NCBI GenBank assembly: GCA_963579025.1
Contig: CAUZFZ010000080.1
Coordinates: 1-44,714 of the forward strand
Direction of reading: 5' to 3'
Origin: CAUZFZ01 sp963579025
Lineage (GTDB): Bacteria; Planctomycetota; Planctomycetia; Planctomycetales; Planctomycetaceae
DNA length: 44,714 nucleotides
The position numbers and the translations under genes are program-made. The notes beneath the pieces were generated by a model that ran no database searches, was not told the DNA's origin, and saw only the letters and a program-made list of their open reading frames with translations. Positions 24,763 through 34,390 of the stretch are shown here, piece by piece (position 1 is the first letter of the stretch; every line of letters starts with the position of its first letter).

Positions 24763-25695
24763 ATGAATCGTGCACCAACACTGACGCGTCGTGAAGCTCT
24801 CCTCGCGGCAACATGTGCGGCTGGCGCTGCGGTTCTACCGGATATGGGCCGTGCTGCCGAATCGTTACCAGGGCGTTCTATTCCGCCCGTGCCCGGTCAA
24901 CTGGCGGTGAAGTGGCGTCGTCGGCCCAAGCTGGGCGATGCGTATTCCGCAGTCGAGGAAACCGTCACGTGGAACGCATCGGAAACAGCGATCATCATTT
25001 GCGACATGTGGGCCGACCATCCCTGCAAACTGGCTGCGATGCGTGTCGGACGGATGGCTCCGCGGATGAACGAAGTTATTTCGCTGGCTCGCGACCACGG
25101 CGTGGCCATCATTCACGCTCCCAGCAGCGGCGTGAAATACTACGAAGACACGCCCTATCGAGCCCGCATGAAGAACGCGAAGCCGGCGAAACCTCCGGTC
25201 GAGATTCAAGGCTGGTGCTATCACAACAGCGAACATGAAGGCCCATGGCCCATTGTCGACGATATCAAACGCGGCGAAGCACGCGTCACCGGCTGCGACG
25301 ATCCGATCGCTCGGAAGCACAAAGACACAGACCGCCATCAACATCCCGCCATCGAGATCATTGGTTACGACGGCGTCAGCCACGACGGGCAGGAGATCTA
25401 CAACTTCCTTGAACAGGAAGGCCGGAAGAACATCGTGCTGATGGGAGTACACACAAACATGTGCGTCCTTGGTCGGCCATTCGGCATTCGTCAGCAGAAG
25501 TATCTCGGCAAGAACGTCGTCTTGTGCCGTGATCTGACAGATGCTCTCTATGACCCGCGAGACAAACCCTTTGTCAGCCACGCTCGCGGTGTGGAACTGG
25601 TCATCGAGCACATCGAGAAATACTGGTGCCCGTCTATCCTCGGGGCGAGTCTTACAAAAGTTGTCCCCGGGACATCCGGTCCTGTGGATTCGTGA
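24763..25695 (+). CDS. Tat-exported isochorismatase-family cysteine hydrolase
   Basis: 310 residues from ATG at 24763, chosen for the AAAGGA site at 24751-24756 and because translation from it gives a Tat signal: TRREALLAATCAAGAAVLP at residues 8-26. The body has the isochorismatase-like fold pattern: Asp81 in IIICDMWADHPC and nucleophile Cys234 in MGVHTNMCVLGRPFG; a Lys between them would complete the Asp-Lys-Cys triad. The family hydrolyses amides or vinyl ethers (nicotinamidase, N-carbamoyl amidases, isochorismatase); the substrate here cannot be named. Members are usually cytoplasmic, so export is unusual and fits its position behind two periplasmic macroglobulins and a wall synthase. The convergent symporter gene ends 28 bp away. 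Confidence 0.9.
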   Translation: MNRAPTLTRREALLAATCAAGAAVLPDMGRAAESLPGRSIPPVPGQLAVKWRRRPKLGDAYSAVEETVTWNASETAIIICDMWADHPCKLAAMRVGRMAPRMNEVISLARDHGVAIIHAPSSGVKYYEDTPYRARMKNAKPAKPPVEIQGWCYHNSEHEGPWPIVDDIKRGEARVTGCDDPIARKHKDTDRHQHPAIEIIGYDGVSHDGQEIYNFLEQEGRKNIVLMGVHTNMCVLGRPFGIRQQKYLGKNVVLCRDLTDALYDPRDKPFVSHARGVELVIEHIEKYWCPSILGASLTKVVPGTSGPVDS

Positions 25696-25723
25696 ACGGC
25701 AGGACATTCTGACGTGAATGCCG

Positions 25724-27271
25724 TCACATGGCGCGTCGTTTCCACAGAAGCAGGCCTTGCAACTGATCCTCGCCTGGAGGTGGAGTGAGCAGGCTAACGA
25801 CCACTCCCACGACAACCGCCGGCACTGTCGAGAAAAGACCATCCCACCACGTGTTGTCTTTCAAGCCCGCCAGCGGACCGAGTTGCTCCAGGGACGCGGG
25901 GTCCAGTTGCGGGAGCACAAAACGAACCAGCGTGAACATCAGCAGGCCAGCCATCATGCCAACGATGACACCGGTCGTGTTTGCGCGGGGCAGCAGCATG
26001 CCCATTAACATGACGGCCAGTAGAAGCCCCAGCGTGGCGCCGGCGATTGACAACAGAATGTCGAAAACAGGCCAGTCAATCAGAGACAGAAGGCACGCGA
26101 TGGCCGTCACTCCAACGCCGAAGGCTAGTGTCAGGCATCGGTTTGTAAACGTGCCCACTTCCCGACCGTTCAACCAGTCGGTGACCAGGGACGCAGTCAT
26201 GCTGTTGATGCCGCTGTCCAGACTGCTCATTGCCGCTGCAAACAACCCCGCCAGGATCAGTCCGGTCATCCCGTATCCGCCGGAAAAGTGGATCACGAAG
26301 TGCGGCAGCAACTGATCTTTAGTCCGACCTTCGGAGAGCTGCTGGAAGACCTCTGGATGCGATTGCTGGTAGTACACGAACAGTGCCGTGCCCACCAGAA
26401 AGAACAGAGTGCAGGAGATCAGCGTGAAGACCCCTTTCACGACCAGTGCCTGCCGGGCCGCTTTGACGGAGTCAACGGTGACGTATCGCTGGTACGCTCC
26501 GTAGGAAGCCACCTGGGCACCCAGATAGACGAAGAAGCCGTAGATACACGCGGAATACACATTGCGTTCTGCCATCCCACCGTCCGTGCGAAACATCTCA
26601 AACTTCCCGGCCTCCGAACCGGCCGTGATAAAGGTCGCCCAGCCACCATCAATCCCTTCCAGCAGTAGAAAGAAGAGAAAGAGCATGCCTCCGCACAGGG
26701 CGAATGCCTGAATTGTGTCCGTCCAGATAACAGCTTTGACACCTCCCATGGCCGTGTACAACGTCGCGAGGAATCCAACGCTGACAATGACGGCGATCGT
26801 CTGACCGGTCGACTGAGATTCCAGCACGACGTTCAGTATTCGGGAAACGGCCAGCAGCATCGTTCCCATCCAGCCGGCGGAGTACACCATGAAGATGACA
26901 CTGGCCGCCAATCGAACGGGCCGGGCGAAGCGTCGTTCCAGGTACTCGTACAGACTGCTGTAGCCGAGTCCCTTGTAGAACGGGATGAACCAGGTGCAGG
27001 TGATCGGGATCACGACGAAGGGGATAAACAGGATCGCCAGCAGTTGGTGGTAATCACCGAACGCTCCCTCCGCGGGAAGTCCAACAAACGAATTCGAACT
27101 GAACGTCGTGGCGAACAGGGACAGACCGACGGGGATCCAGTGCATGTTCCCACCGCCGAAAAAGAACTCGTCGTTGTCTTTTTGCTTGTTCGAAAAATAC
27201 AGCCCCAGCCCGATAATCAGTCCCAGATACGCGAGACAGATCACCCAGTCGACAAATGAGATGTGCTCCAC
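25724..27271 (-). CDS. Sodium:solute symporter (SSS/SGLT family)
   Basis: 515 residues, GTG start at 27271. About 13 hydrophobic segments are visible, the first being WVICLAYLGLIIGLGLYF (~9-26), followed by an FFFGGGNMHWIPVGLSLFA motif and a Ser/Asn-rich FSSNSFVGLPAE stretch characteristic of SSS transporters. It should import an organic or inorganic anion with Na+; the pattern is closest to the monocarboxylate/iodide/vitamin branch, but the substrate is not predictable. It is the last gene of the minus-strand group, 39 bp after the PSCyt/DUF1553 gene. It ends in ...LLLWKRRAM without an obvious terminator in the 28-bp convergent gap. Confidence 0.92.
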   Translation of the reverse strand: MEHISFVDWVICLAYLGLIIGLGLYFSNKQKDNDEFFFGGGNMHWIPVGLSLFATTFSSNSFVGLPAEGAFGDYHQLLAILFIPFVVIPITCTWFIPFYKGLGYSSLYEYLERRFARPVRLAASVIFMVYSAGWMGTMLLAVSRILNVVLESQSTGQTIAVIVSVGFLATLYTAMGGVKAVIWTDTIQAFALCGGMLFLFFLLLEGIDGGWATFITAGSEAGKFEMFRTDGGMAERNVYSACIYGFFVYLGAQVASYGAYQRYVTVDSVKAARQALVVKGVFTLISCTLFFLVGTALFVYYQQSHPEVFQQLSEGRTKDQLLPHFVIHFSGGYGMTGLILAGLFAAAMSSLDSGINSMTASLVTDWLNGREVGTFTNRCLTLAFGVGVTAIACLLSLIDWPVFDILLSIAGATLGLLLAVMLMGMLLPRANTTGVIVGMMAGLLMFTLVRFVLPQLDPASLEQLGPLAGLKDNTWWDGLFSTVPAVVVGVVVSLLTPPPGEDQLQGLLLWKRRAM

Positions 27272-27310
27272 GGCGTGTGCTTTCGAACAGAATCAGCGTC
27301 TGACGGAAGT

Positions 27311-30289
27311 CTAGTCCACGTACAGGAATTCGTTGGAACACAGGAGCATGTGAGCGAAATTGTCGAACGACTTCCGGGATGCTTCTGCCGGCTCGACACC
27401 AGCCGCTGCATGGAGTCGTGTCAGATTTCGAACGTGCTCGACGGACGCCGCGGATTCAGCGATGGATGGGCTCCTGGAAAGCGTCAGCCAGAACGCTGCC
27501 TGGATTTTGTCTGCCAATAATGCGTCATTGCCTGTAACTGATTCGACTCGGCGCGACAGGTGGCCGGCGCTGGCGGTCAGGAATTCGCTGTTGATCATCG
27601 TGAGTGATTGCAGTGGCGTTGCGGAAGAGGATCGGCGAGTGCAATTCACGTCGATGACCGGATAGTCAAAGACGCGCATGAAAGTCGCCGGGTTCGACCG
27701 TCGGGCCAGAAGGTAGATGCTGCGACGATTCTGGCTGGTGACGGTCTGCAAACCACTGGGTGCCGTTTTGAGCATGACCGGAGGCCCTCCGATGACATCG
27801 TCGGCCTGGCCACTAATTGTGATGACCGCATCACGTAAAGACTCGGCATCCAGACGTCGAAGATTCATACGCCACAGGAGACGGTTGTCCGAATTTGTCG
27901 AGTGTGGAATTGACCGATCTTCATTCCGCACTCCAGACTCCGCATTCCGCACTTGTTTCGATGCCTGACGGTACACAGTCGAAGTCATGATCACTCTGTG
28001 CAACTGCCTGGCACTCCAGCCCCGACGCATGAACTCCACAGCCAGCCAGTCCAGCAGCAACGGATGAGTGGGCCGCGACCCGGTGGCTCCGAAGTTGCCT
28101 GGCGTGTCGACGATGCCCTTTCCAAAGTGATGCTGCCACATTCGATTGACGATGACACGCGCCGTGAGTGGGTGGTCGGGTCTCGTGAGCCATTCGGCAA
28201 ATGCCAGCCGCAGGCCAGTCGTCTCGCCCACAGCATTCGGTGAGGGGCGTGCCGCTGAGTGACCATGACGGCTTAGCACGCTGAGGAATCCGGGTTCAAC
28301 TTTCGGCCCGGCGAAATCCACGTCGCCACGGTGAAGCAGTCGAATCACGGGAGCTTTGCCAACATCCCACAGCGCCTGGACTTTGCTGAATCGCAAGGAC
28401 GCCAGAAGGCTCTCGTCGGCGCTGATCTGCTGCTTCAGGTCCTCGCTGGCCTTGCGGTCCGCTACGGTCAGGACAGCACCAATCTCGGCACCAGTGACGG
28501 TAAAGTGCTTTGCGTACTGGCTGGCGAGTTCACCTTGCGATTTGGTGCGGCTCTTCGCCGCCGTTTCGACTGCCGTCGTCACTTCCGTCCGGATTGACTC
28601 GGGAATTGCGTGCAGCTTTTCCTCTCGCAGCCGGCTTCGGTAACCGTCCCGAATCGTTTTGAGCCGTTCCCGAGCATTGTCCAAACTCGACGTCGTCTCG
28701 ACCTTCTGGCGTTCAATTTCAGCCTGATCAGATTTCGAGACGTCGAACAAATGCCGTTGCTTTGGTGGCAGCCAGTCAGACGGGTTATACGCGGGTGTGA
28801 ACAACGAGAGGAAACGGTAGTAGTCCGTGTGAGGAATCGGATCAAACTTGTGACTGTGACAACGTGCACAGGCGAGTGTCATTCCAAGTGTGCTTGAGGA
28901 AACTCGCTCCATGAGTTTGAACAGGGCTTCGTAGCGGTCGAATGGCAGGTTGGAAATGTCTTCATTCGTTGCATCCAGCACGTTTCGGAGGAATCCCGTC
29001 GCCGTCAGGAGCTTCAGGATTTCGGGCGTGTATTTCTTCGCCTTCCGCCAATCGACCAGTTCGTCACCAGCAATCTGTTCGACGAGGAATTGATCCCACG
29101 GTGTGTCTTGATTCGTGGACTCAATCACGTAATCGCGATATCGCCAATAACCGTCCGATAGTGTGGGTGTCGTCGGGTTGTGGTCCTTGTCGGCCGTGTC
29201 CACGTAACCCACAGCGTCCAGCCAGTGGCGTCCCCAACGCTCGCCGTAGTGCGGTGATGCCAGCAGCCGATCGATCAGGTGTTCGTAAGCGTCCGGTCGC
29301 TCGTCTTCCAGAAACTCGCGAGCCTGGTCGGGCGTCGGCGGCAACCCGATGAGATCGAAATACGCGCGTCTAAGCAACGTGAGCTTTGACGCTTCTGGCG
29401 AGAACGTCATGCCCATCGATTCCAGCTTTGCCAGCACGAATTGATCGATCGGTGTACGGACTCTGTCTTTTCTTTTGACCGCTGGCGGTTCAACGGCTAC
29501 GGGTTTTTGAAACGCCCAGAACCGGCGGTCCTCGTCCGTGACGGCAGACAACTCGGGCGATTCGGCAGTTGTTTTGCGACGTGGCTCGACGTCGACAAAG
29601 TCGGCGAATCGTCCTTTGTCGATCCAACGGGTGATCACTCGGATCTCGGCGGCGGTCAGTGCTTCCCCCGACTCGGGCGGCGGCATGGCCTGGCTGGAGA
29701 CTTTTCGAATCAGGACGCTCTTGTCTGAAAACCCTTCGACGATCACTGGACCACTTTTGCTGCCTCGGACCAGCGATCGCAGCGTGCGTAAGTCGAGTTC
29801 CGCCTCGGGATCATCTGCTCCGTGACACGTGACGCACCGCTCGGTCAGGATTGGTCGAATCTCGTCTTCGAAACGCGTGAACTGCTTCTGGACATCTGCG
29901 GGTAACTTGACCGGTTCGGACGGCGCACCTGCTTCGATCCACTGCCGTATTGTCGCGATTTCCGCGTCAGACAGCTTCAGCTTGAACTGTGCCAGCGGCA
30001 TTTCACGGGTCGAGACCTTTTGCCATAACAGGCTCTGCTCCGGCGAGCCTTTAACGATCACCGCTCCGTTCTGACTGCCACGCATCGTCAGGCGGGCTGA
30101 ACGCAGATCGAGCCCCAGTTGCGGTGAACTCTTTCCATGGCAGTTGAAACAGTACCGCGTGAAGATTGGTAGAATGTCTTTTTCGAAAACCGGCTTCTCA
30201 GCCGCCGTGACCGCAACGGATGCGAATGTCGCAATTGCCAGCGCGGCGAACGACCCGATCCAATGACCGACTTGTCTGGAGTGTTTCAT
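27311..30289 (-). CDS. Planctomycete cytochrome-type protein PSCyt1x2-DUF1549-DUF1553
   Basis: 992 residues from ATG at 30289. An in-frame TTG 15 bp upstream is possible but has no better ribosome site. The N-terminus is a signal peptide (GSFAALAIATFASVAVTAAE). Two PSCyt1 units each carry a haem-c motif, CFNCH (47-51) and CVTCH (152-156), so it should bind two c-type haems outside the cytoplasm. The DUF1549 region (~275-480) contains LLRRAYFDLIGLPPTP and HYGERWGRHWLD. The DUF1553 region (~715-960) contains VNRMWQHHFGKGIVDTPGNF. The family is expanded in Planctomycetes and nearly always followed or preceded by DUF1501, as here. Its chemistry is unproven; redox-linked polymer degradation has been suggested. 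Confidence 0.94.
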   Translation of the reverse strand: MKHSRQVGHWIGSFAALAIATFASVAVTAAEKPVFEKDILPIFTRYCFNCHGKSSPQLGLDLRSARLTMRGSQNGAVIVKGSPEQSLLWQKVSTREMPLAQFKLKLSDAEIATIRQWIEAGAPSEPVKLPADVQKQFTRFEDEIRPILTERCVTCHGADDPEAELDLRTLRSLVRGSKSGPVIVEGFSDKSVLIRKVSSQAMPPPESGEALTAAEIRVITRWIDKGRFADFVDVEPRRKTTAESPELSAVTDEDRRFWAFQKPVAVEPPAVKRKDRVRTPIDQFVLAKLESMGMTFSPEASKLTLLRRAYFDLIGLPPTPDQAREFLEDERPDAYEHLIDRLLASPHYGERWGRHWLDAVGYVDTADKDHNPTTPTLSDGYWRYRDYVIESTNQDTPWDQFLVEQIAGDELVDWRKAKKYTPEILKLLTATGFLRNVLDATNEDISNLPFDRYEALFKLMERVSSSTLGMTLACARCHSHKFDPIPHTDYYRFLSLFTPAYNPSDWLPPKQRHLFDVSKSDQAEIERQKVETTSSLDNARERLKTIRDGYRSRLREEKLHAIPESIRTEVTTAVETAAKSRTKSQGELASQYAKHFTVTGAEIGAVLTVADRKASEDLKQQISADESLLASLRFSKVQALWDVGKAPVIRLLHRGDVDFAGPKVEPGFLSVLSRHGHSAARPSPNAVGETTGLRLAFAEWLTRPDHPLTARVIVNRMWQHHFGKGIVDTPGNFGATGSRPTHPLLLDWLAVEFMRRGWSARQLHRVIMTSTVYRQASKQVRNAESGVRNEDRSIPHSTNSDNRLLWRMNLRRLDAESLRDAVITISGQADDVIGGPPVMLKTAPSGLQTVTSQNRRSIYLLARRSNPATFMRVFDYPVIDVNCTRRSSSATPLQSLTMINSEFLTASAGHLSRRVESVTGNDALLADKIQAAFWLTLSRSPSIAESAASVEHVRNLTRLHAAAGVEPAEASRKSFDNFAHMLLCSNEFLYVD

Positions 30290-30323
30290 GGACAGGTTGC
30301 TCAATCGGACTCGATCGTAGGAG

Positions 30324-31793
30324 TCAGGCAGCAGAAACCGGATTGGCGAGGAGATCGGTCACGGCTTCCGCGCCGGTCACCGTCACGTCGGACGGAGTCT
30401 CCAGGCGTCCACTGTGTGGAAACTGAATTCGTTTGTGGTCCAACCCTAGCTGGTGGCACACCGTTGCAATCATGTTGGGCACGCTGACTCGATTCACGAC
30501 GCTCTTATATCCGAACTCGTCAGTTTCGCCGTAAATGAGGCCTGGCTGGAATCCGCCGCCGGCAAACCACAGCGTAAAGGCATTGCGATTGTGGTCTCGT
30601 CCAGTCCCATTCTGAGTTGTGGGCAGACGACCGAATTCGCCCGCCCACATGACTATCGTGCTGTCGAGTAAACCCCGGGCTGCGAGGTCCTTAACGAGTG
30701 CCGTGGCTCCCTGATCGGTCTCGGTCGCGATCTTTGCCATACCCTTGCTGATGTCGCTGTGGTGATCCCATGGCTGGCCCGGGCTGGTGGTCACCTGCAC
30801 GAATCGCACGCCGGATTCCACCAGGCGACGCGCCATCAGACACCGCGTGCCGTACTTCGAGGTTTTCGGGTTATCCAGTCCGTAGAGTGTTCTTGTCGCT
30901 TTGGTTTCGCCGGAAAGATCGAGCACGCTGGGCGCTTCCAGTTGCATGCGCGCGGCCAGTTCGAAATTCTCAATGCGTGCTTCCAGCTCTGATTCGCCGG
31001 GGCGATCACGGAGATGCGCCGCGTTCAGTTTCTGCAGAAAGTCCAGGTTGGCACGTTGCAGTCCAGGTGGAAGTGGAGTCGGCGGATTCAAATGGTGAAT
31101 CGGAGCACCGCGGGTACTGAACTCAACACCCTGATACAGCGCGGGTAGATACGCGTTCGCCCACAGTTGTTTGCCACCGACCGTGTATCCGTCCGGGTCC
31201 CGCAGGACGACGTATGCCGGCAGATTCTGATTCTCAGTGCCCAGCGCGTAGCTGATCCAGGCTCCCATCACCGGCCGACCGGGAAAGATCTTGCAGGTCA
31301 GCAGCATGTTCAGACCTTCGAGATGATTGTTGTGCTCGGTGTGCATCGAACGCACAAAGCACAGGTCATCCACGATGCCGCTCACATGAGGCAACGCTTC
31401 GGAAACGTCCATGCCGCACTCGCCGTATTTCCGAAATTTCAGCGGTGAAGGCAGCAGACTGTTGACGTTGTTCGGCTGGTGAATTTCGACGCCGTCCGGA
31501 TGCGGCTTTCCCGCCATTTTCGACAGCGCAGGCTTTGGATCGAACAGATCCATCTGGCTTGGTCCACCATTCTGGACCAATTGAATAACGGCCTTCGCCT
31601 GTGCCGGAAAATGAGTTTTCCGAGCCCGAAGATCCCCATAGATCGGGACGTCCGAGGGCGTACCCGTCGCCAACAGTCGCGAATTTCCGAGCAGATCGGA
31701 AGCGGCAATGCACCCGAGGCCAAAGCCGGAAAGCCCAAGCATCTCTCGTCGGCTGATTTGCATTGATCGGATATCTGGTTGAAGGTGACGCAT
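30324..31793 (-). CDS. DUF1501 (sulfatase-like) Tat-exported protein
   Basis: 489 residues from ATG at 31793; an upstream GTG (31817) and a downstream ATG (31763) are alternatives, and the ribosome site does not settle it. The N-terminus carries a twin-arginine signal, SRREMLGLSGFGLGCIAASD. DUF1501 landmarks include QNGGPSQMDLFDPKP, RSMHTEHNNHLEG, QVTTSPGQPWDHHSD and MWAGEFGRLPTTQNGTGRDH. The family has an alkaline-phosphatase/sulfatase-like fold with His/Asp metal ligands, but activity is not established. It lies 34 bp upstream of the PSCyt/DUF1553 gene; the pair is a standard planctomycete module and probably works as a unit in the periplasm. Confidence 0.94.
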   Translation of the reverse strand: MRHLQPDIRSMQISRREMLGLSGFGLGCIAASDLLGNSRLLATGTPSDVPIYGDLRARKTHFPAQAKAVIQLVQNGGPSQMDLFDPKPALSKMAGKPHPDGVEIHQPNNVNSLLPSPLKFRKYGECGMDVSEALPHVSGIVDDLCFVRSMHTEHNNHLEGLNMLLTCKIFPGRPVMGAWISYALGTENQNLPAYVVLRDPDGYTVGGKQLWANAYLPALYQGVEFSTRGAPIHHLNPPTPLPPGLQRANLDFLQKLNAAHLRDRPGESELEARIENFELAARMQLEAPSVLDLSGETKATRTLYGLDNPKTSKYGTRCLMARRLVESGVRFVQVTTSPGQPWDHHSDISKGMAKIATETDQGATALVKDLAARGLLDSTIVMWAGEFGRLPTTQNGTGRDHNRNAFTLWFAGGGFQPGLIYGETDEFGYKSVVNRVSVPNMIATVCHQLGLDHKRIQFPHSGRLETPSDVTVTGAEAVTDLLANPVSAA

Positions 31794-31869
31794 TCGATCA
31801 AGTTTACCGGGCGACACTCACGGCAACTATGGGCGATCGGGTTTCACGATCCGGGTCATGTGTCGGTGC

Positions 31870-32262
31870 TTAGAACATCTGGCCGACATCGGCTGCGTCG
31901 AAAGCGCTTACGAAATGCTCGATGTCAGGTTGCCGGGAGTCGTCGGACCAGATCAGTGCCACAACGTCGAATCGCGTACGGTGACCGAGCAGACCGTTCT
32001 TTTTCAGCCAGACCAGAGCAGCCTTCGTCAGGTGGGTCTGCTTGCGGCGATCGACAGCTTCTGTCGGATGAGTCGTGCCTCCCGAGCGCCGCGTCTTGAC
32101 TTCCACAAACACGAGTGTGTCGCCATCCCGAGCGATCAAATCGAGCTCGCCCCACCGCGTCTCGAATTGCCGTGCGAGGATTCGCAGGCCTTTTCGACGC
32201 AGGAACTTCGCAGCGGCCTTCTCCCCGCGATTCCCCAGCCAGCGGCGAACGAAACCGGACAT
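31870..32262 (-). CDS. yraN: YraN/UPF0102 family endonuclease-like protein
   Basis: 130 residues, the normal family length (~120-130), with an AAGG ribosome site before the ATG. The restriction-endonuclease-like core is clear: GEKAAAKFLRRKGLRIL, RWGELDLIARDGDTLVFVE and VKTR, which supply the Glu/Asp/Glu-x-Lys pattern. The family is linked to DNA or Holliday-junction processing but its role is unsettled. It is cytoplasmic, unlike the exported products downstream, so being first in the minus-strand group may be chance. The gene to its right is divergent. Confidence 0.92.
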   Translation of the reverse strand: MSGFVRRWLGNRGEKAAAKFLRRKGLRILARQFETRWGELDLIARDGDTLVFVEVKTRRSGGTTHPTEAVDRRKQTHLTKAALVWLKKNGLLGHRTRFDVVALIWSDDSRQPDIEHFVSAFDAADVGQMF

Positions 32263-32705
32263 GGTGTGCCTTCGTGAGATTTCGTCGACCGTCGGAATTA
32301 AATCAACGCCGACCCGTGATCGTCAAAACGAACGTTAGCAGCCTGTTGCAGAAGTAGCGAAAGTCGACGGGAGTTCCAGAAGAGGCCCGTAATCTGGCCG
32401 AAAGCCCATCCGACTTCCGCCACGACGCCACTCTAAAACCGGCAGCCCACCGACCATGACTGATCATATGCGTCTTGTTCCGGCCTGATGTTTCGCCTGC
32501 GGAATCACCACAACCAGTCAAGGTTGCAGAATCGATTCAAGCGTCCGAACCGCAGTTACCGATAGATACGACTGAGTTTCCTCGGGCTGCGCTGTGAACA
32601 AAGACTGAACACGGCGGCCGTCCTCAACGGAACTTATCGCGTACGGGCATTCGTCCCCCGTGGGACGAGGCGAATCGAAAGACCGGCACCTGTCGGAAAG
32701 TGACC
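32263..32705. other. 443-bp divergent spacer
   Basis: Lies between yraN (minus) and the membrane-protein gene at 32706 (plus), so it should hold two outward promoters. Two short minus-strand frames exist but their products lack any domain, and one overlaps the start of the next gene. I see no strong hairpin and no convincing -35/-10 pair. Confidence 0.5.
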
Positions 32706-34313
32706 ATGTCTGTTCATATATCAGCACAATCGAAGACGCCTCGCCGCCGAACATGGCTGCGTGGACTTTGCCTGACCGGCGTCCTGGCCCTGATCGGCAT
32801 CGCTGCGGTCAGTGGAACGGCCCAGGAAGACGGTGGCTCGAAGTCATCGCTATTCCGCGTTCCAAGCCTCTTCCGTTCGGCATCTCAGGAGGTCGCAGCA
32901 CCTCCAGCGCCGCCTGAAGGAAGATTCGTGCGGCGGGCAAGACAGTTGATATCCGACGCGCAGCAGCTCGAATCGGCTGGACATGTTCCCGCCGCGTTGG
33001 AGATGGCTCGTCGCGCAGACAACGTGCTCTCCACTGCTTCTCGCACGACTGGCGTGCAGTGGCCGGCAGGACAACGCACGCCGGCAGACTATGTGAGCGC
33101 TCTGGAAGAGCGCGTTCGCGCAAGTTCGCCGCAGCAGCCTCAGGCACCGATGTCTCGAACGGCGAACGCACCACTTGGGCCTGCCGAGCCGAATAACCCA
33201 GCCGGCCGAGGATTGTCTCCGACGCAGGACCGTTTGCCGACGAATGCGGTATCACAATCGGACGGACTTCTCCTGGACTGGAGAAATCGCAACAGGGCAA
33301 CCGCGTCGTCCAACACACCGACTGGGTCGACTGGGCCCGCGAGTCCTGGAACAGGCCCGATCCAATTGCTCGGAGTTGACGGGCAGTCGGTTGGCAGTGC
33401 TTTACGAGATGACGGAAATGCTGGAGGAGACGACACCAGTAATCTGCTCGACAAATTGCGGTCGCTGGACACGTGGGACACGCCTGGCCAGCCTGTAGCG
33501 AATACAGCACGAGGCGAGTCGTCGCCCGCGCCCGCGCCGACAACTCGGGATGGAATGCCGGCAATTGGCGGCTGGCAACCCGACATCAACGACCAGAACG
33601 TCGGCCCAATTCCCACGCAGGTGCCGCACACGCCATTCGACAACGGTGCACCCGAGTTGGCAGCGCCTGAATTGCACGATCCACCTGAGCGACTCGTAGT
33701 AGAAGAGCCGGCAGTCGCGACGCCTGTCGGCGACGACGTGGAGATCGCAGACGCTGATCCACCAGTTCTTCAATCAGTCGAGACAAGCCCGCGGGAACCC
33801 TCAGGCTCACCGACGTCCGATCGGACTGAACGGCAATCGATACCGAATAGCGCTACCTCGCTGGCCGGTGCCTGGAACCAGGGTTCGGGCCAAATCTCGC
33901 AGTCACCCGAGCGGGCGGAACCGAATCTGTTGATCACAGCCGCAGTGCAGGTGCTGGCGACATTCGTTGGCGTACTGCTGGCAATTCTGGTGTTCCGGGC
34001 CGTGGCAATTCGCATCTGGGGCCCGGGTATGGGCATTCTTGTGCCAGTTGCACAAAACAACTCCATTCACGGCGACGCAGCGAACGCGGACATCGTTCCG
34101 TTCGAGGGCCGCGACGACACCGAATCGGAAAAAGAAACAACCGTTGTTGACCCGGCTTCGGTCCCGTTCCGACTTGTTGGATCGAGCTATGACGATGAGC
34201 GACTCGCCGACGAACAGGCGGAGCGTGAACGGGAAGAAGCAATTCTCAAGAGTGTGTTCGATCAAAACGTCAATCTGCTTGACGAGCTACAGGGAATGAA
34301 GAAGTCTGCCTGA
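32706..34313 (+). CDS. Single-pass membrane protein with proline-rich exterior and charged cytosolic tail
   Basis: 535 residues from ATG at 32706 (GGAAAG site at 32695-32700). A basic n-region and hydrophobic stretch (~17-40, LCLTGVLALIGIAAVSGTAQ) look like a signal peptide. Residues ~55-120 are helical and include RFVRRARQLISDAQQLESAG, a type of helical repeat I associate with large planctomycete secreted proteins. Residues ~120-405 are Pro/Ser/Asn/Thr-rich and probably disordered. A transmembrane helix follows (~408-432, AAVQVLATFVGVLLAILVF), then ~100 residues that should be cytosolic, ending in a charged amphipathic helix (DEQAEREREEAILKSVF and NLLDELQGMKK). No known family is recognised. 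The next gene encodes an actin-like filament protein, so this could be its membrane anchor; that is inference from position and topology. Confidence 0.85.
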   Translation: MSVHISAQSKTPRRRTWLRGLCLTGVLALIGIAAVSGTAQEDGGSKSSLFRVPSLFRSASQEVAAPPAPPEGRFVRRARQLISDAQQLESAGHVPAALEMARRADNVLSTASRTTGVQWPAGQRTPADYVSALEERVRASSPQQPQAPMSRTANAPLGPAEPNNPAGRGLSPTQDRLPTNAVSQSDGLLLDWRNRNRATASSNTPTGSTGPASPGTGPIQLLGVDGQSVGSALRDDGNAGGDDTSNLLDKLRSLDTWDTPGQPVANTARGESSPAPAPTTRDGMPAIGGWQPDINDQNVGPIPTQVPHTPFDNGAPELAAPELHDPPERLVVEEPAVATPVGDDVEIADADPPVLQSVETSPREPSGSPTSDRTERQSIPNSATSLAGAWNQGSGQISQSPERAEPNLLITAAVQVLATFVGVLLAILVFRAVAIRIWGPGMGILVPVAQNNSIHGDAANADIVPFEGRDDTESEKETTVVDPASVPFRLVGSSYDDERLADEQAEREREEAILKSVFDQNVNLLDELQGMKKSA

Positions 34314-34333
34314 AACAGTCCATCGGCCAAAAG

Positions 34334-34390
34334 GCGCTGGCGTCCGGTTTCGCGAGTCTGGAACCGTGGGTTGTCACCGAGCGGCTGAAT
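34334..34390. repeat. Dispersed 'GCGTCCGG' repeat, copy 2
   Basis: Diverged copy of 16452-16502: GGCGTCCGGTTTCG, then GGAACCGTGGG and GAGCGGCTGA in the same order. It fills much of the 171-bp gap between the membrane protein and the actin-like gene. The two genes may therefore once have been closer, as also seems true at the A2M-1/pbpC junction. Confidence 0.5.

Noticed and set aside
24865..25842. Long minus-strand frame opposite the isochorismatase-like gene
   Set aside because: Antisense shadow of a clear gene with a strong GC-biased codon pattern; product has no recognisable domain.
32303..32754. Two short minus-strand frames in the yraN upstream spacer
   Set aside because: No domain or ribosome site, and one overlaps the start of the divergent gene.
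32809..33564. 251-codon minus-strand frame opposite the membrane-protein gene
   Set aside because: Antisense to a gene with signal peptide, membrane helix and ribosome site; composition is low-complexity.
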